Assembly: GCF_026262505.1 (NCBI RefSeq)
Contig: NC_067206.1
Span: 13,698,205-13,762,204, forward strand
DNA: 64,000 bases
Reading direction: 5' to 3'
Source: Trichomonas vaginalis G3
Lineage: Eukaryota; Parabasalia; Trichomonadida; Trichomonadidae
Below are positions 30,473 through 40,529 of the stretch, piece by piece; the stretch's first letter is position 1; every line of letters begins with the position of its first letter. The notes under the pieces are model-generated. The model saw nothing but the letters and a program-made list of their open reading frames with translations. It was not told the DNA's origin and did not search any database. The position numbers were made by a program, and so were the translations under genes.

Positions 30473-33368
30473 ATGCCACGTAAGCTACGTAAGAATATAC
30501 GTAAGAGGAAGAGAGCATTGAAACATCCAATAGTAAAACTGACACCACAACAACAGTTGCAACAACAAATGATGAATGACCCCACTATGTTGCAACAAAT
30601 GTCAAGCAACCCTATGCTTTTAAGCCGAGTTATTGGTGCACAGAGTGGAGGTTTAAGAGCGGCACTTTTAGCGAAAATGGCAGGCTATGGTGGAGCTGCA
30701 GACGGAACAGCTTATAACCCTCAAAGTCAAATGAATTTGAGTTCACTCAAAAATCAAATAACAGATGTCAAAAAGTCAAACATAGACATACAGAAACAAA
30801 TAAGTGAAAACGAAAAGAAACTAGAATATGACAGACACACAAAGAAACTCAATGAGTTAAACGTAGAGAAAAAGAAGAAAGAAGAACAACTGAAAGAACT
30901 AAGTACAGAGGAATATGCGAAAAAAGTGTCAGAAAAAGCAGCAGAAGTAGCAAAAATGGAACAAGATGTTATAAATTTGAAAAACCATACTACTCAATAT
31001 AAAGTACTGAAAGATGAAGAGATAAAACAAAAAGCCCTGAAGACATATATGGATAGCGATGAGTATAAAAAAGAAGTTGAAGCAAATGTAAAGGCAGAAA
31101 AACTTTTACATTTGCAAAACCAAACCGTACAGTATGAAAACTTAGCACAAGAAAGTAAAAATAACGACGCAGCCATGCAAAAGGCAATGAAAAGCGCAGA
31201 TATTATAAAAGCTAATAATGACTGGTTAGATGCCCAAGCCAACGCTAAAGCAGCCCAACTTATAGGGTCAATAAGGACAAAAATACAAGCGGATGAAGAC
31301 AGTTCAAATGAAGCTTTAATGAATGCTGACTTTAAGAATACCTTCGAAGCTCTTCATAGTAAGGTGAAACTAGTGAACGACTTCTCATCTGGAAAGAAAC
31401 TGAAGTCTGAAGGTTTCGACAAAGAGTTAAGAGAAGTAGCACAAAATATGACGAAAATAACAGATGCTGCAACGAGACAGGCAGTTCAAAGTGCCTATGA
31501 CGCCGTTAGAGCAACTGTTGTGGAAAGTCAAGAAAAAGAGTTACAACAGACCAAAACAGACCTAGTAAATGCTTTCTTAAAAATGAAAAGTCAGGTAGGA
31601 CATTATGCTGCAGATGGAACATATGTGCCAGCTGGTGGAACTTATATACCACCAAACCCTCCAAGAGAAGCACCTGCACCAGGACTACCTAAAACATTTA
31701 CATCGTCACATGGACACAGACACAGGCATGCACCAAAACCAACACAACAACCAACAGTTCAAAATCCAGCACCTGCACCACAACCAAAACCAACAGTTCA
31801 AAACCCTGCACAACAACCAACAGTTCAAAATCCAGCACCTGCACCACAACCAAAACCAGCACAACAACCACCTCCACAACCAGCACAGCAACCAACAGTT
31901 CAAAACCCTGCACAACAACAACCACAAACAGAGCAAGGACATAAAAGAAGTAGAGAAAAAGGAAACCAAGAATTCTTAAAAATGCTTAAGGAAGATTATG
32001 GTTACCCAGATACTCTTGACTTTAGTGACAGATATAAAGAAGCTATTAGAAAGTTCAAGGAAGGAAATACTGACCCGAACCTATTTAGCTTTATGGTTCA
32101 GCATAAAATCGGATATAATCTCAAACCTGGAAAATACAAGCTCGCTAAGGGATATGATTTAATAGCATATCATCCAAATGACATGAATGAATTTACTCCG
32201 AGATATTTGATGTCAGAGCTAAATGATAATTCAACTCTCTTCATGAAACGCGTAAAAAATAGAGACGGAACGAAAGAAGAAAGGTTTATGAGTCCGGATG
32301 ACTTAGATAGGGAACTTGTTAAAAACGGTCTCGGAATATATGAAATGCCACCAGATGAGGTACAAGAAACTCAACAGGAAGAAGTTCAGATACAACCAGA
32401 CATGGAAGAAATAGTTCAGCAACAACAGCTAGAAGAGCCTGAAGGAAACGAACAAGTCCCTCCTTTGGAAACTAACTTCACAGAACTAGATGAAGATTTG
32501 GAACAGCCGAAAAATCTTGACCCTCAACAAGAGTATGAGGTGAATATGGAATCTTTCCAAGAGTCTAAGAAAAATTCGGCTGACATAGTAGAAGGATATC
32601 GAAAAATGTTCACCGACATACAAAAGACTCCAACATCAGATGAAAATATTCAGCATAGAATGGAAGTACTGAAAGAAAATGTACGCAAATACAATAATCC
32701 TTTTTACTTACGACCATATAACGTTCAATCTTTGGCTGAACTCGGTGAAAATAAAAGGTTAAATTTCAACAAAACATATAGAAATGAAACATTGTTTAAA
32801 GTTCATTCAGAACCTAACCAATATGGAAACAAACCTACTTTTGTTTCTGCAGACTATGGAACTACAATGAAATGGGGTCATAAAGCTAACCCGGATAGGT
32901 GGTTCATAAACTTACAACCTCAATTCCAAGAAGTTGTAGACGCAATGGAAGTGAATGGTGAACCAGATATAACGGGTATTTTCAGCGCGGCTTTAATGCC
33001 ATTGAAAGATATGAAAGATGCAGATATTTTGGACCAGTATGAAATGAACATGGCTGAGGGAAATATAACACCTGACGTTCTAGAACATTTATCTCAAAGA
33101 ACTACACAGAACCATAGAGATGGTATATTTGGTGAAGAGTTTAGAAAGAGAGTTAGGGAGAGAGAAGGAAGAGAACCTATTGTACATGACCTTGCAAACG
33201 AAAGTTTGCAAAATGTCATAAAAACTTACTTTGCAGACAATGAACTGAGAAGGGATGAATATTTAAGAAAACTCAAATGGACAGTACCAAATGAAATGTT
33301 AGTATTGAAAAACATGTTCCATGACAAAATAAAACCAACTACAGAAATAAATGACGCAAGAAAAGAAA
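30473..33368 (+). pseudogene. Maverick B giant basic coiled-coil protein, truncated by the patch
   Basis: Starts MPRKLRKNIRKRKRALKHP after TTCACTTAAAATG. A charged coiled coil follows at about residues 80-380, then tandem YVPAGGTYIP and Pro/Gln repeats (NPAPAPQPKP) at about 380-490, a charged region with acidic Gln-rich stretches and a C-terminal region (WGHKANPDRWFINLQ). The frame is open for 974 codons but its last few come from the inserted patch, so the C-terminus is lost. Function unknown; a basic head plus coiled coil suits a virion core or scaffold role (inference). Confidence 0.8.
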
Positions 33369-33936
33369 GAAACACCACTAGTAAGATTGTGTATTAGAAA
33401 CTGCTTCATGCTGTGTTGAGTAAGCTTCGATATCTTTATCAGACCACCTTTAAATTAACCACTCACATTCTCACTGTGGTCCATCTAAAATTTGTAAACT
33501 TTATGACATAAAATTATATTATATGCAGGATCCCACCTATTACTTAATCTTTTTGGAATAAATGTTTTATAATATTTATCGATTGATTGTAATTTTTTGT
33601 ATAAAAAAAGTTTTTTATTTATATTAAAAATATATTCGGTTAATGATATTATCTTATAATTTGTAAATAAATCTAGTAATAAAATAACTTTAATAGTTGG
33701 TGTCACTTTTTCGAAAATTCTGGTTTTTTCCACTATATATCTCTTGCCCTTTCCTTCTTACCTAAAGACTTCCAATCTTATTTTTTTCCAATTTTTCCCC
33801 TAAATTTAAATCTTATGTAATATAAATAAAATGCATAATATCAATCACAAAAATTAATGTTTATTTTTTTAATTAAAATTGCCGCGCAATTTAAGGTTTT
33901 CTGTCACTTTTTTGTTAGCCATTTCGGTACGAAACA
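33369..33936. mobile_element. Composite patch of two transposon fragments inside Maverick B
   Basis: Part 1 (33369-33730) is the reverse complement of one end of GTGACA-box element 4 (24871 to about 25228). Part 2 (33731-33936) matches 12500-12705, the right end of GTGACA-box element 1. Part 1 ends at the exact outer base of its element; part 2 begins at the loop of a hairpin. Together they replace the stretch that in Maverick C holds the major-capsid-like gene, a 127-aa gene and half of the penton-like gene. Confidence 0.85.
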
Positions 33937-34282
33937 AAGCACACCAATCTTATATATTGTTTCAAACTTAGGTTCAAAGTGTTATTCGAATGTCGACAGA
34001 AACTATTATGACCAAAAGATACTTATGCGTATAAACAATACTTTCTCTGCTGGTTTGCCTATTGTTCATTCGAATGCAGAATTTTCAACCTTAGTGAACT
34101 CAAACACTTTGGCAAGTATAACGTTGACATTAGTTGACGCAAACTTTGTTCCTGTAAAACTTTTATGTCCTATGTATTTGTCAATGACGGCAGAAAGTTT
34201 CGAATTGGAAGACGCAACTGGTGAAAGTATTGTATTACAAGAACAACAAATGCAACAAAAGGAACAACAAAGTCAAGAATAA
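33937..34282 (+). pseudogene. Maverick B penton-like gene, C-terminal part
   Basis: Matches the distal half of the gene at 57484-58268 in C. The segment LTLVDANFVPVKLLCPMYL resembles the last strands of a single jelly-roll penton/minor capsid protein (inference from strand pattern and context). Ends in a Gln-rich tail. The rest is absent. Confidence 0.6.
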
Positions 34283-34312
34283 AAAAAAAATATTTTCTTT
34301 ATTTTTATAAAA

Positions 34313-35548
34313 ATGTACAGAATAGATGTTTCAGATTTTTATGACTTCCAAGCATTCAGAAATATGTGTCCATTTCGAGACTATAACAAAGCAGTCGAGA
34401 ATTTGAAACGTTTAGTCATTTATGTTGACTCTGCCCCAGAATGTTATGTCATGAAAGAATGGGATGTTGTCTTTAACAAACCAAGAGCAACAATAGTGTC
34501 TGAACAAGAATGTAGACAGAAACTTAAGAAAATAAAAGTTGTACAAGTTGGAATGAAGATGTTAGATGCTTGGGATATCTTATTGTCAAAGTTAGAAGAT
34601 TTTTCAGTTCGTGGTATAAAGTTTTATACACCTTCTCCAAACTTCTATTCTATCTTCACTGGATATAAATACGAACAAGTAGAATGGAAACACAGTATTA
34701 TAGAAGCTTGGTTAGACCATGTCAAAGAAATTATATGCAATGGAAACGAAAAGGTTTATGAGTATATCTTATGTTGGTTTGCAAACATCTTACAACATCC
34801 AAGTGCTAAAAATGAAACTGCTCTCATTATAATTGGAAAACAAGGAACTGGTAAGAATACTTTCTTTACAGATATTTTGTGCAAACTGTTAGAAGGTTAT
34901 TCGAATCCGAATATGACAAACTTAGAAAACATCTGTGGCAAGTTTAACTCCTCAATAGAGAATATGAAACATATAGTTTGCAATGAACTTCAAAGTATAG
35001 ATACAACAAAAGTTTTGAACTCAGATGCTTTGAAGAGTCTTATAACAGACAAAGTTGGAGTTGTTGAAAGAAAGTATAAAGACCAAAGAGTTTGTGAAAA
35101 TGTTGCAAACTTCATTATGGTTTCAAACAATGCTGTTCCGATGAAGTTAGAAAGTTCTGACAGAAGATATTTAGTTGTCAGAACGTCAGATTCTCATATG
35201 CAAGATACAGAATATTTTGACGACTTAGCAGAAACTTTGACATCTGACTTTTACAACCACTTGTTCTCATATTTCATGACATTAGATATTTCTAAGTTCA
35301 ATCCAAGACAAATTCCACATACCGAAGAGAGACAAACATTGTTAGAAGCAAACAAGAGTGTATATGAACTGTTCATAGATGAAACTGACTTTGTGTCATT
35401 AGATGAAAAGTCTTTATATGATGAATATAAACAATATTGTCAAGAATATGGTTATATGGCAGCTTCTAAACGAACATTCTTGGCAAATGTCAAAAGTCTT
35501 TTAGATGTTCAGAATGGTGTATATACAAAGAAAATTTTTTCTGAGTAA
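34313..35548 (+). CDS. Maverick SF3 (D5/NS1-like) helicase, 411 aa
   Basis: Walker A GKQGTGKNTFF at about residues 175-185, Walker B-like IVCNELQSID at about 221-230 and a sensor-1/motif-C-like NFIMVSNN at about 266-273 give the order of superfamily 3 helicases. The C-terminal region (SLYDEYKQYCQEYGY, then SKRTFLANVKSLL) looks like a winged-helix end domain. Predicted role: unwinding the element's DNA during replication. It is followed by the SSB-like gene, and a near-identical copy is at 56218-57453. Looks whole. Confidence 0.88.
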   Translation: MYRIDVSDFYDFQAFRNMCPFRDYNKAVENLKRLVIYVDSAPECYVMKEWDVVFNKPRATIVSEQECRQKLKKIKVVQVGMKMLDAWDILLSKLEDFSVRGIKFYTPSPNFYSIFTGYKYEQVEWKHSIIEAWLDHVKEIICNGNEKVYEYILCWFANILQHPSAKNETALIIIGKQGTGKNTFFTDILCKLLEGYSNPNMTNLENICGKFNSSIENMKHIVCNELQSIDTTKVLNSDALKSLITDKVGVVERKYKDQRVCENVANFIMVSNNAVPMKLESSDRRYLVVRTSDSHMQDTEYFDDLAETLTSDFYNHLFSYFMTLDISKFNPRQIPHTEERQTLLEANKSVYELFIDETDFVSLDEKSLYDEYKQYCQEYGYMAASKRTFLANVKSLLDVQNGVYTKKIFSE

Positions 35549-35584
35549 ATTTTAAAAAAAATATTTTTTTATCCGATAGAAAAG

Positions 35585-36004
35585 ATGACGAAATATATTT
35601 CAGTAAACAAGTACATGTCAGGACTTAAAGAAGAACTAGACCCATTCACATATTTGAATGTTTACTTCTACCATTTTGAAAAGTCTTCATTCAGCAAAGT
35701 TTGGAACATCGAACCAGTTAAGTTTGCTATTGTGACTAAAAATGGTGCGAAATTTGAAGACTTAGACATAGAAGGTTTGTTAACAGTCAAAGAAAGTTTT
35801 GACAGAAGGTTCTCAAACCTTAAAGAAGGCAAAGCATACAAACTTGTTATACCTTATGAACCAAAGAAAGCAGACGACTATGAATATTATGAGTCTAAGA
35901 TAGTTGAAGTTCAAGGTAAATTGGGTAAAAAGATTTTAGAGCCTAAGCCAGTGTTTGCTCCTAAAGAGGAAGAGAACATTGACATTGACCCAGAAATGTT
36001 CTAA
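35585..36004 (+). CDS. Maverick SSB-like small protein with acidic C-terminus, 139 aa
   Basis: Compact mixed alpha/beta protein ending EEENIDIDPEMF. An acidic tail capped by Phe is the hallmark of single-strand DNA-binding proteins such as phage T7 gp2.5 and bacterial SSB, and the gene directly follows the helicase. No OB-fold motif can be proven by eye, so SSB is an inference. The copy at 55401-55820 has the same tail. Looks whole. Confidence 0.55.
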   Translation: MTKYISVNKYMSGLKEELDPFTYLNVYFYHFEKSSFSKVWNIEPVKFAIVTKNGAKFEDLDIEGLLTVKESFDRRFSNLKEGKAYKLVIPYEPKKADDYEYYESKIVEVQGKLGKKILEPKPVFAPKEEENIDIDPEMF

Positions 36005-36020
36005 AAATAAAATTTTATTT

Positions 36021-36473
36021 TTACATGTCAAATTTCTTTTTCTCTGGAACTGGTTCAGGTTCTTTCTTCTCTTCTTCTACTTTCTTTTCTTTCTTTTCTC
36101 TCTTCTTCTTTTCTGGTGGTGAGACGTCAAATTTCTCAGAACCATATTTATGTAAAAGTTCTTTGTCCTTTAATAGCTCATCTATTCTGTTTTCTATTTC
36201 ATCTTCAAGAACAGCGCATGTGTCTTCTTTGCATTCTAAGAACTTTTGTTGGACTTCATCTTTCCAATCGGCGTCATTTCTGTCAACAAGTCTGTCATTG
36301 ACAAATTTTAAGACTGCTCTTTGTAATGTTTTATGGTTCTTGTCATATTCCCAGAAACAGAACTTTAGAACAAATTCACCTTTATTGTTTACACTATGTA
36401 AGATTTTATGGTCGACAGATGTTTTGCTGTCAAAAAGTTTGTCTCGAATATAGATAGCGAAATCGCTAGACAT
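36021..36473 (-). CDS. Maverick 150-aa protein with Lys/Glu-rich tail, unknown
   Basis: Starts MSSDFAIYIRDKLFDSKTSV; the last third is a highly charged Lys/Glu run (EKKKREKKEKKVEEEKKEPE). It is opposite in strand to its neighbours and shares a 36-bp divergent spacer with the ATPase gene. The counterpart in C (54914-55384) has a longer Lys/Glu run. Function unknown. Looks whole. Confidence 0.7.
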   Translation of the reverse strand: MSSDFAIYIRDKLFDSKTSVDHKILHSVNNKGEFVLKFCFWEYDKNHKTLQRAVLKFVNDRLVDRNDADWKDEVQQKFLECKEDTCAVLEDEIENRIDELLKDKELLHKYGSEKFDVSPPEKKKREKKEKKVEEEKKEPEPVPEKKKFDM

Positions 36474-36509
36474 TTTCTAAAAGATAAAAATTTTAATTTT
36501 TCTAAAAAT

Positions 36510-37385
36510 ATGTTAGAAAAAAAGTTTGCTGACATTGACAAAAAATTTGAGAATGTTTTAAACAAGAACAAGAGGAAGTTAGAAAATGCTCAGATAAAGC
36601 CTATACATGACAAGTTCTTATTTGCTCAGAATGGTATAACAGGTCTAATTGCACCACCTGGGTCTGGTAAGACTTTCACTTATCTTAAAATGGCTGCACA
36701 ACAACAAGAACTAGATGAGAAGAACCCATTCTATGAGTTAGTTGTTATTTGTTCGACTTCTGGTCAATTTGACCAAACCGTCAATTCGTTCAAAGATATT
36801 ATAAAGAAGTCTAAGTTAGTATGTATAAAGGATACTAAGTTGTTAGATTGGATAAAGAAGTACCAAAGAAGAGTTTTGAAGTATAATGCAATAAATGAGT
36901 ATATAAATTCTAAGTTCAAAGACCCTAATGAGGAAATGCAGAGAATATTAGAGAAGAAACACTTCAGAAACAAACAGAAAGAGATAGAATACATTTCGAA
37001 GAAATTGCAATCTTACGATTGGAAAACGCACCATCATAGGTGTCTTCTTATCTTAGATGATTTCGCCTCTCATCCTTTGTTAAAGAACAGAGAACAAGAT
37101 ATGTGTCGAATTCTTAAGAAGCTCAGACACTTTAACATCTCAGTTGTCATTTGTGTACAGACAGCAAAGAGTTTAAGTAAGGATGTTAAAAGAATACTGA
37201 CTGACATTATACTTTTCCCCGGATTGTCCGAAGACGATTTCATGGAACTTATGAAAGAGTCCATGGCAGGTAAGTTTGACAGACATGAACTATGGGAGAA
37301 GTACAAAGTCATACAAGACCCTCATTCTTCTTTCAGAATTCATATCTACGCAAACAAAGTTCAAATTGTAAAAAGTCAAGCTTGA
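36510..37385 (+). CDS. Maverick FtsK/HerA-type genome-packaging ATPase, 291 aa
   Basis: Walker A APPGSGKTFT at residues 49-58 and Walker B CLLILDDF at about 178-185, then ISVVICVQT with the position of a sensor/arginine-finger segment: the pattern of A32-like packaging ATPases of Polintons and NCLDVs. I chose the ATG at 36510; an upstream in-frame ATG at 36408 would overlap the divergent gene. Predicted to pump DNA into a capsid. The copy at 54005-54877 is almost identical. Looks whole. Confidence 0.9.
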   Translation: MLEKKFADIDKKFENVLNKNKRKLENAQIKPIHDKFLFAQNGITGLIAPPGSGKTFTYLKMAAQQQELDEKNPFYELVVICSTSGQFDQTVNSFKDIIKKSKLVCIKDTKLLDWIKKYQRRVLKYNAINEYINSKFKDPNEEMQRILEKKHFRNKQKEIEYISKKLQSYDWKTHHHRCLLILDDFASHPLLKNREQDMCRILKKLRHFNISVVICVQTAKSLSKDVKRILTDIILFPGLSEDDFMELMKESMAGKFDRHELWEKYKVIQDPHSSFRIHIYANKVQIVKSQA

Positions 37386-37404
37386 AAAATGTAAGTGTTT
37401 AGTC

Positions 37405-37584
37405 TTAGTAAGATGGTAGCTTCTTAAAGCAAATACCATTGCTGAGTTTTATGTACGTGAAGAGAAGTACAATGAATTCAATTACGAGTACAATTGCAAT
37501 GACAACTAAGGCAACTATTTTTGTCTTTTGCCAGCAAGGGTACTTCTTCTCTTCCAATGGTTCGGTAGAACTATACTCACTCAT
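37405..37584 (-). CDS. Maverick 59-aa single-pass membrane protein
   Basis: MSEYSSTEPLEEKKYPCWQK, then one hydrophobic helix (IVALVVIAIVLVIEFIVLLF) and a short basic tail. It converges with the ATPase gene (19 bp apart) and diverges from the next small gene. At the same site in C there is a different cassette (52946-53853). Function unknown. Confidence 0.65.
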   Translation of the reverse strand: MSEYSSTEPLEEKKYPCWQKTKIVALVVIAIVLVIEFIVLLFTYIKLSNGICFKKLPSY

Positions 37585-37628
37585 GAGAAATGCCAAAACG
37601 GTTTAATAGAAAAAGTGTCATTTTTTTC

Positions 37629-37817
37629 ATGTCCGAAGACTCGAAGGTGCAACACTTCCAAAATACCGACGAACTCAGAAGAGCAGCATGGCAGTATCTT
37701 CTTGACAACTTCTTTGAGTTCTCCAGGTACACCTTGGAAAATGCTGAAGAACTCCGACACAGAGAATTTGGAGAAATTGCACTCCAATACTACCTTGACA
37801 AACAAAGGGTAAATTAA
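37629..37817 (+). CDS. Maverick 62-aa helical protein, unknown
   Basis: MSEDSKVQHFQNTDELRRAA, predicted helical. The ATG at 37629 is preferred because AAAAAGTGTCATTTTTTTC, an initiator-type sequence, lies directly before it. Counterpart at 52378-52581 in C. Confidence 0.65.
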   Translation: MSEDSKVQHFQNTDELRRAAWQYLLDNFFEFSRYTLENAEELRHREFGEIALQYYLDKQRVN

Positions 37818-37852
37818 GACTAAAAACTTAACGTTTAAAAAGTGACATTTTT

Positions 37853-38053
37853 ATGAGCTCCGAGTCACCGAGAAAACTTGGTCAGATGTTAGCAGCTTAC
37901 TTCCCTGAGGAGGATGGAAGCGTTACATACATCAGGTTCAAAAACAACGAACCTGGAATTGCGTACCAAATTCGCAATTACATGACCATGGAAGAGTACG
38001 AAAGGTTTCTACAAGAGAAACCAGCTCTAAACAACTCAGAAAAGAAAGAGTAA
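37853..38053 (+). CDS. Maverick 66-aa protein, unknown
   Basis: MSSESPRKLGQMLAAYFPEE, then a short beta-like stretch (SVTYIRFKNNEPGIAYQI) and a charged end. Preceded by AAAAAGTGACATTTTT. Counterpart at 52144-52340 in C. Confidence 0.65.
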   Translation: MSSESPRKLGQMLAAYFPEEDGSVTYIRFKNNEPGIAYQIRNYMTMEEYERFLQEKPALNNSEKKE

Positions 38054-38080
38054 AAAGTTTAATTCGTAATTGTTTATTTT

Positions 38081-38647
38081 TTACTTGTAAGGGCAAGCTG
38101 CAAGAATGAAGTCGACTATCTCCGTCTTTGTTTTGACGAGCTGGACGGCTCTTGCGAGTACGTCTGTTTTGCGGTCTCCAGCTGGTGTCTGACCTTCGTA
38201 ATTGCGCATGTTCTTGAGAGCTCCAACTGTAAATGGTTGTAGGATGAAGAGTCTCTCAGACTGCTTGAGGTAGTCTTCACGGTCACGAGCCGAATCTGTG
38301 GTACGAGTCGAATCGGTCGATTTGAGGGAAGAGACTGAAAGCCTGTCGTCTTCCATTGGAGCTGTAGCATACTCTTTGCGTAAGCGGTTCAGACCTTCTT
38401 CGAAGTCTTGGTCTCTCTTCGATTGAGATTGGAATTGGAATTGCTGGGGTGGAGCTTGCTGGAACAACCAAGGGTTGGGGAAGTAAGGCATAGGCTGAGG
38501 AGGGTAGTTCGGGAAGCCTTGTGGTGGAAATTGGTAGTAATTCGGAGGTACTTGCTGGAACTGAGGTTGCTGAGGAGACTGTTGTGGTTCTGCAGCTTTC
38601 GGTTCTTCTGGCTTTGGAAGGCATTCAGGAAGAGGAACGTCAGTCAT
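38081..38647 (-). CDS. Maverick 188-aa Pro/Gln-rich protein, unknown
   Basis: The N-terminal half is Pro/Gln/Phe/Tyr-rich (QQVPPNYYQFPPQGFPNYPP); then a charged linker and a Ser/Thr-rich segment (SSLKSTDSTRTTDSA), ending in a helical domain (TDVLARAVQLVKTKTEIVDF). It diverges from the 121-aa gene across the 21-bp repeat array. Looks whole here; the counterpart in C is broken. Function unknown. Confidence 0.7.
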   Translation of the reverse strand: MTDVPLPECLPKPEEPKAAEPQQSPQQPQFQQVPPNYYQFPPQGFPNYPPQPMPYFPNPWLFQQAPPQQFQFQSQSKRDQDFEEGLNRLRKEYATAPMEDDRLSVSSLKSTDSTRTTDSARDREDYLKQSERLFILQPFTVGALKNMRNYEGQTPAGDRKTDVLARAVQLVKTKTEIVDFILAACPYK

Positions 38648-38686
38648 CCGTTTGTGTCCTGTCGGACCACAACGATAAAAATCTCT

Positions 38687-38874
38687 GCTACTAGCAGTAC
38701 TTTTACTGACAGTAGCAGTACTTTTACTGACAGTAGCAGTACTTTTTCTGACAGTAGCAGTACTTTTACTGACAGTAGCAGTACTTTATCGTCGAAAACC
38801 CTCTCAAATTTTCCTTTTTACTGACAGTAGCAGTACTTTTACTGACAGTAGCAGTACTTTTTCTGACAGTAGCA
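38687..38874. promoter_or_regulatory. 21-bp tandem repeats CAGTAGCAGTACTTTTACTGA in a divergent spacer
   Basis: Eight copies at a 21-bp period, interrupted once (38786-38815), reaching the ATG of the 121-aa gene. Each unit has a short inverted pair (TACTG/CAGTA). At the same place in C lies another array with the same 21-bp period but unrelated sequence (51405-51515). Phased protein binding is an inference. Confidence 0.85.
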
Positions 38875-39240
38875 ATGGTCGAGGTCGAACCTACCGACGA
38901 GGCAATTTACCTAATTGAAATTAACGAGCTTGTTAAAGACTTCCTCAGGCAGAATGTAAAAGGCAAGCTTGTTAACGGTTGGATAACGGGAAGGGCTGCC
39001 TTGAATCTCGAGACTTCGACTGGAATTCCAATTCAAATACCAGAAAACACTCCTTTCGACGACATAAAGCAAGCAAAGAAGGAAGCCATTATAAAGTTCT
39101 TTGCCAAGCGTCCTTGGATACTACTTCCAAACAGAGAGAACCCTTTCCCAAGAATGAACCAAATTCTCAAGGGTCTCCTTCACTTCTCTGGTCAGCTGTT
39201 CTACATAACCTGTGAAGGCGACATTCAGCCAGTTCAGTAA
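38875..39240 (+). CDS. Maverick 121-aa protein, unknown
   Basis: MVEVEPTDEAIYLIEINELV; central ETSTGIPIQIP; end LLHFSGQLFYITCEGDIQPV. The counterpart in C (50894-51283) is identical in these blocks but clearly different between them, giving a mosaic. No family recognised. Confidence 0.7.
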   Translation: MVEVEPTDEAIYLIEINELVKDFLRQNVKGKLVNGWITGRAALNLETSTGIPIQIPENTPFDDIKQAKKEAIIKFFAKRPWILLPNRENPFPRMNQILKGLLHFSGQLFYITCEGDIQPVQ

Positions 39241-39265
39241 ACATCTCATTTTAACTCACTTTTTT

Positions 39266-39550
39266 ATGTTTTTACTCACACTCGTACTCACCAGGTATGA
39301 GTACAACTATTTCAACTGTGAACCTTGTATTGACCGGTCTTCCTGTAAATGCAAGTTCTGTCAATACACAGTTTATGGTGGCAAGAAAGACAGTGGGGAA
39401 TGTTATTCTGACATCTGTTGTTGCGCTCGAGAGAGAATTGAAATTCCAGACCCAACTCCAACAAGAACTCTCAAGTTGCCAAAGACTCATGTGAAGAAGA
39501 AGCCTTCTGGTAAGTTTCTTATAGCCATATACATGGCACGTTTAGAGTAA
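39266..39550 (+). CDS. Maverick 94-aa Cys-rich protein with signal-like N-terminus
   Basis: The ATG at 39266 directly follows TCACTTTTTT, so I prefer it. MFLLTLVLTRYEYNYFNCEP is signal- or anchor-like, then nine cysteines in about 35 residues (CEPC, CKCKFC, ICCC), then a basic Pro/Thr-rich end. The Cys pattern could bind metal or form disulfides. No counterpart at this place in C. Overlapping frames exist; coding status moderately sure. Confidence 0.5.
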   Translation: MFLLTLVLTRYEYNYFNCEPCIDRSSCKCKFCQYTVYGGKKDSGECYSDICCCARERIEIPDPTPTRTLKLPKTHVKKKPSGKFLIAIYMARLE

Positions 39551-39573
39551 AAACATTTTTTTTCATTTTTTGA

Positions 39574-40158
39574 ATGAAGCAAGTTAAATTCGTCCCACAC
39601 CAAACTCAATGGACCGATGAAGAGTTTCAAGCCATGGTTGAAGGCGTTGAGAACGACATAGACGGCGAACTTGAAGGAGCTCAAACCACAATTGCAACCA
39701 AAATTGCACAAGTCAAGGAACAGATAGCTCCACTTAAAGCTACCAAAGCTACTCTTGACCTCATGGATACTTACCGTTTAGAAGTAAAGAGTGGAATAAG
39801 ACAATTAAAATTAAAACTTCTAAACTGCGAAGCTATACTCCAAAAGTTAGCAGAAATGAGAAGACTTTACCAGAGCTACTTACATGTAAGGGACTTACCT
39901 TCAAGCAGTCCGACCAAAGATGAATTTTCTGACATTGTCCCAATTTTGTCCGAAAGTCAGCTCAGATGTTTTGAACTGCTCCCAACATATCCAGAATATG
40001 AAAATTTGCCTGAACTCTTTCGGTTCCTCAAAAAACGTTTTTTGGTTCTCATGTTCGAAACTTTTATCGGAAGAGACAACAAACGTTCAGAAGAAGAGCA
40101 AGATATTATTTTAAACTTGTTGTATGACTTAACTGTCATAACCCGCTTTTTGAAGTAA
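39574..40158 (+). CDS. Maverick 194-aa alpha-helical protein, unknown
   Basis: MKQVKFVPHQTQWTDEEFQA; the middle is a helical coiled coil (TTIATKIAQVKEQIAPLKA), the end a second helical domain. TTCATTTTTTGAATG gives initiator plus start. Nearly identical to 50283-50867 in C. Looks whole. Function unknown. Confidence 0.75.
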   Translation: MKQVKFVPHQTQWTDEEFQAMVEGVENDIDGELEGAQTTIATKIAQVKEQIAPLKATKATLDLMDTYRLEVKSGIRQLKLKLLNCEAILQKLAEMRRLYQSYLHVRDLPSSSPTKDEFSDIVPILSESQLRCFELLPTYPEYENLPELFRFLKKRFLVLMFETFIGRDNKRSEEEQDIILNLLYDLTVITRFLK

Positions 40159-40190
40159 AACCGTCATTCTCAAACCACTTCATTTTTTCG

Positions 40191-40529
40191 ATGTCCGAAC
40201 AAGCACCGAAGCCGAACACAATGGCAGATGTCCTTTCAAGGTTGCCAGACAAGCGCCCAATTCAAATTCAAATTGCCCAATTGAAAGCTCATCTGACAAA
40301 CACCATTAAGACTCTCCAAAGTAGTCTTATGACAGAGATGACCAATCTCAAAGCCGATGTCCTCATGAACCAAGCTTCCAATGAGAAATGCCTGAACGAT
40401 TTCACGGAAACCTTGCGCAATTACGAGAGAGAGAACCGAGACCTTGCCAGACTCATCTACCGTTTCTTCGAAGAGATAGACGCTATCTGGAAGGTACTCG
40501 GAAAGGACAGAACGACACCCAATATATAA
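40191..40529 (+). CDS. Maverick 112-aa coiled-coil protein, short form without HNH domain
   Basis: MSEQAPKPNTMADVLSRLPD, then helices up to IDAIWKVLGKDRT. The copy in C (49540-50250) matches closely up to GKDRT and then continues with an acidic linker and an HNH-like domain that is absent here. ACTTCATTTTTTCGATG supplies initiator and start. Confidence 0.75.
   Translation: MSEQAPKPNTMADVLSRLPDKRPIQIQIAQLKAHLTNTIKTLQSSLMTEMTNLKADVLMNQASNEKCLNDFTETLRNYERENRDLARLIYRFFEEIDAIWKVLGKDRTTPNI

Noticed and set aside
36025-36453. A plus-strand open frame opposite the 150-aa gene
   Set aside because: Antisense shadow of the Lys/Glu-rich gene, giving Ser/Phe-rich nonsense; the same occurs at 54934-55380.
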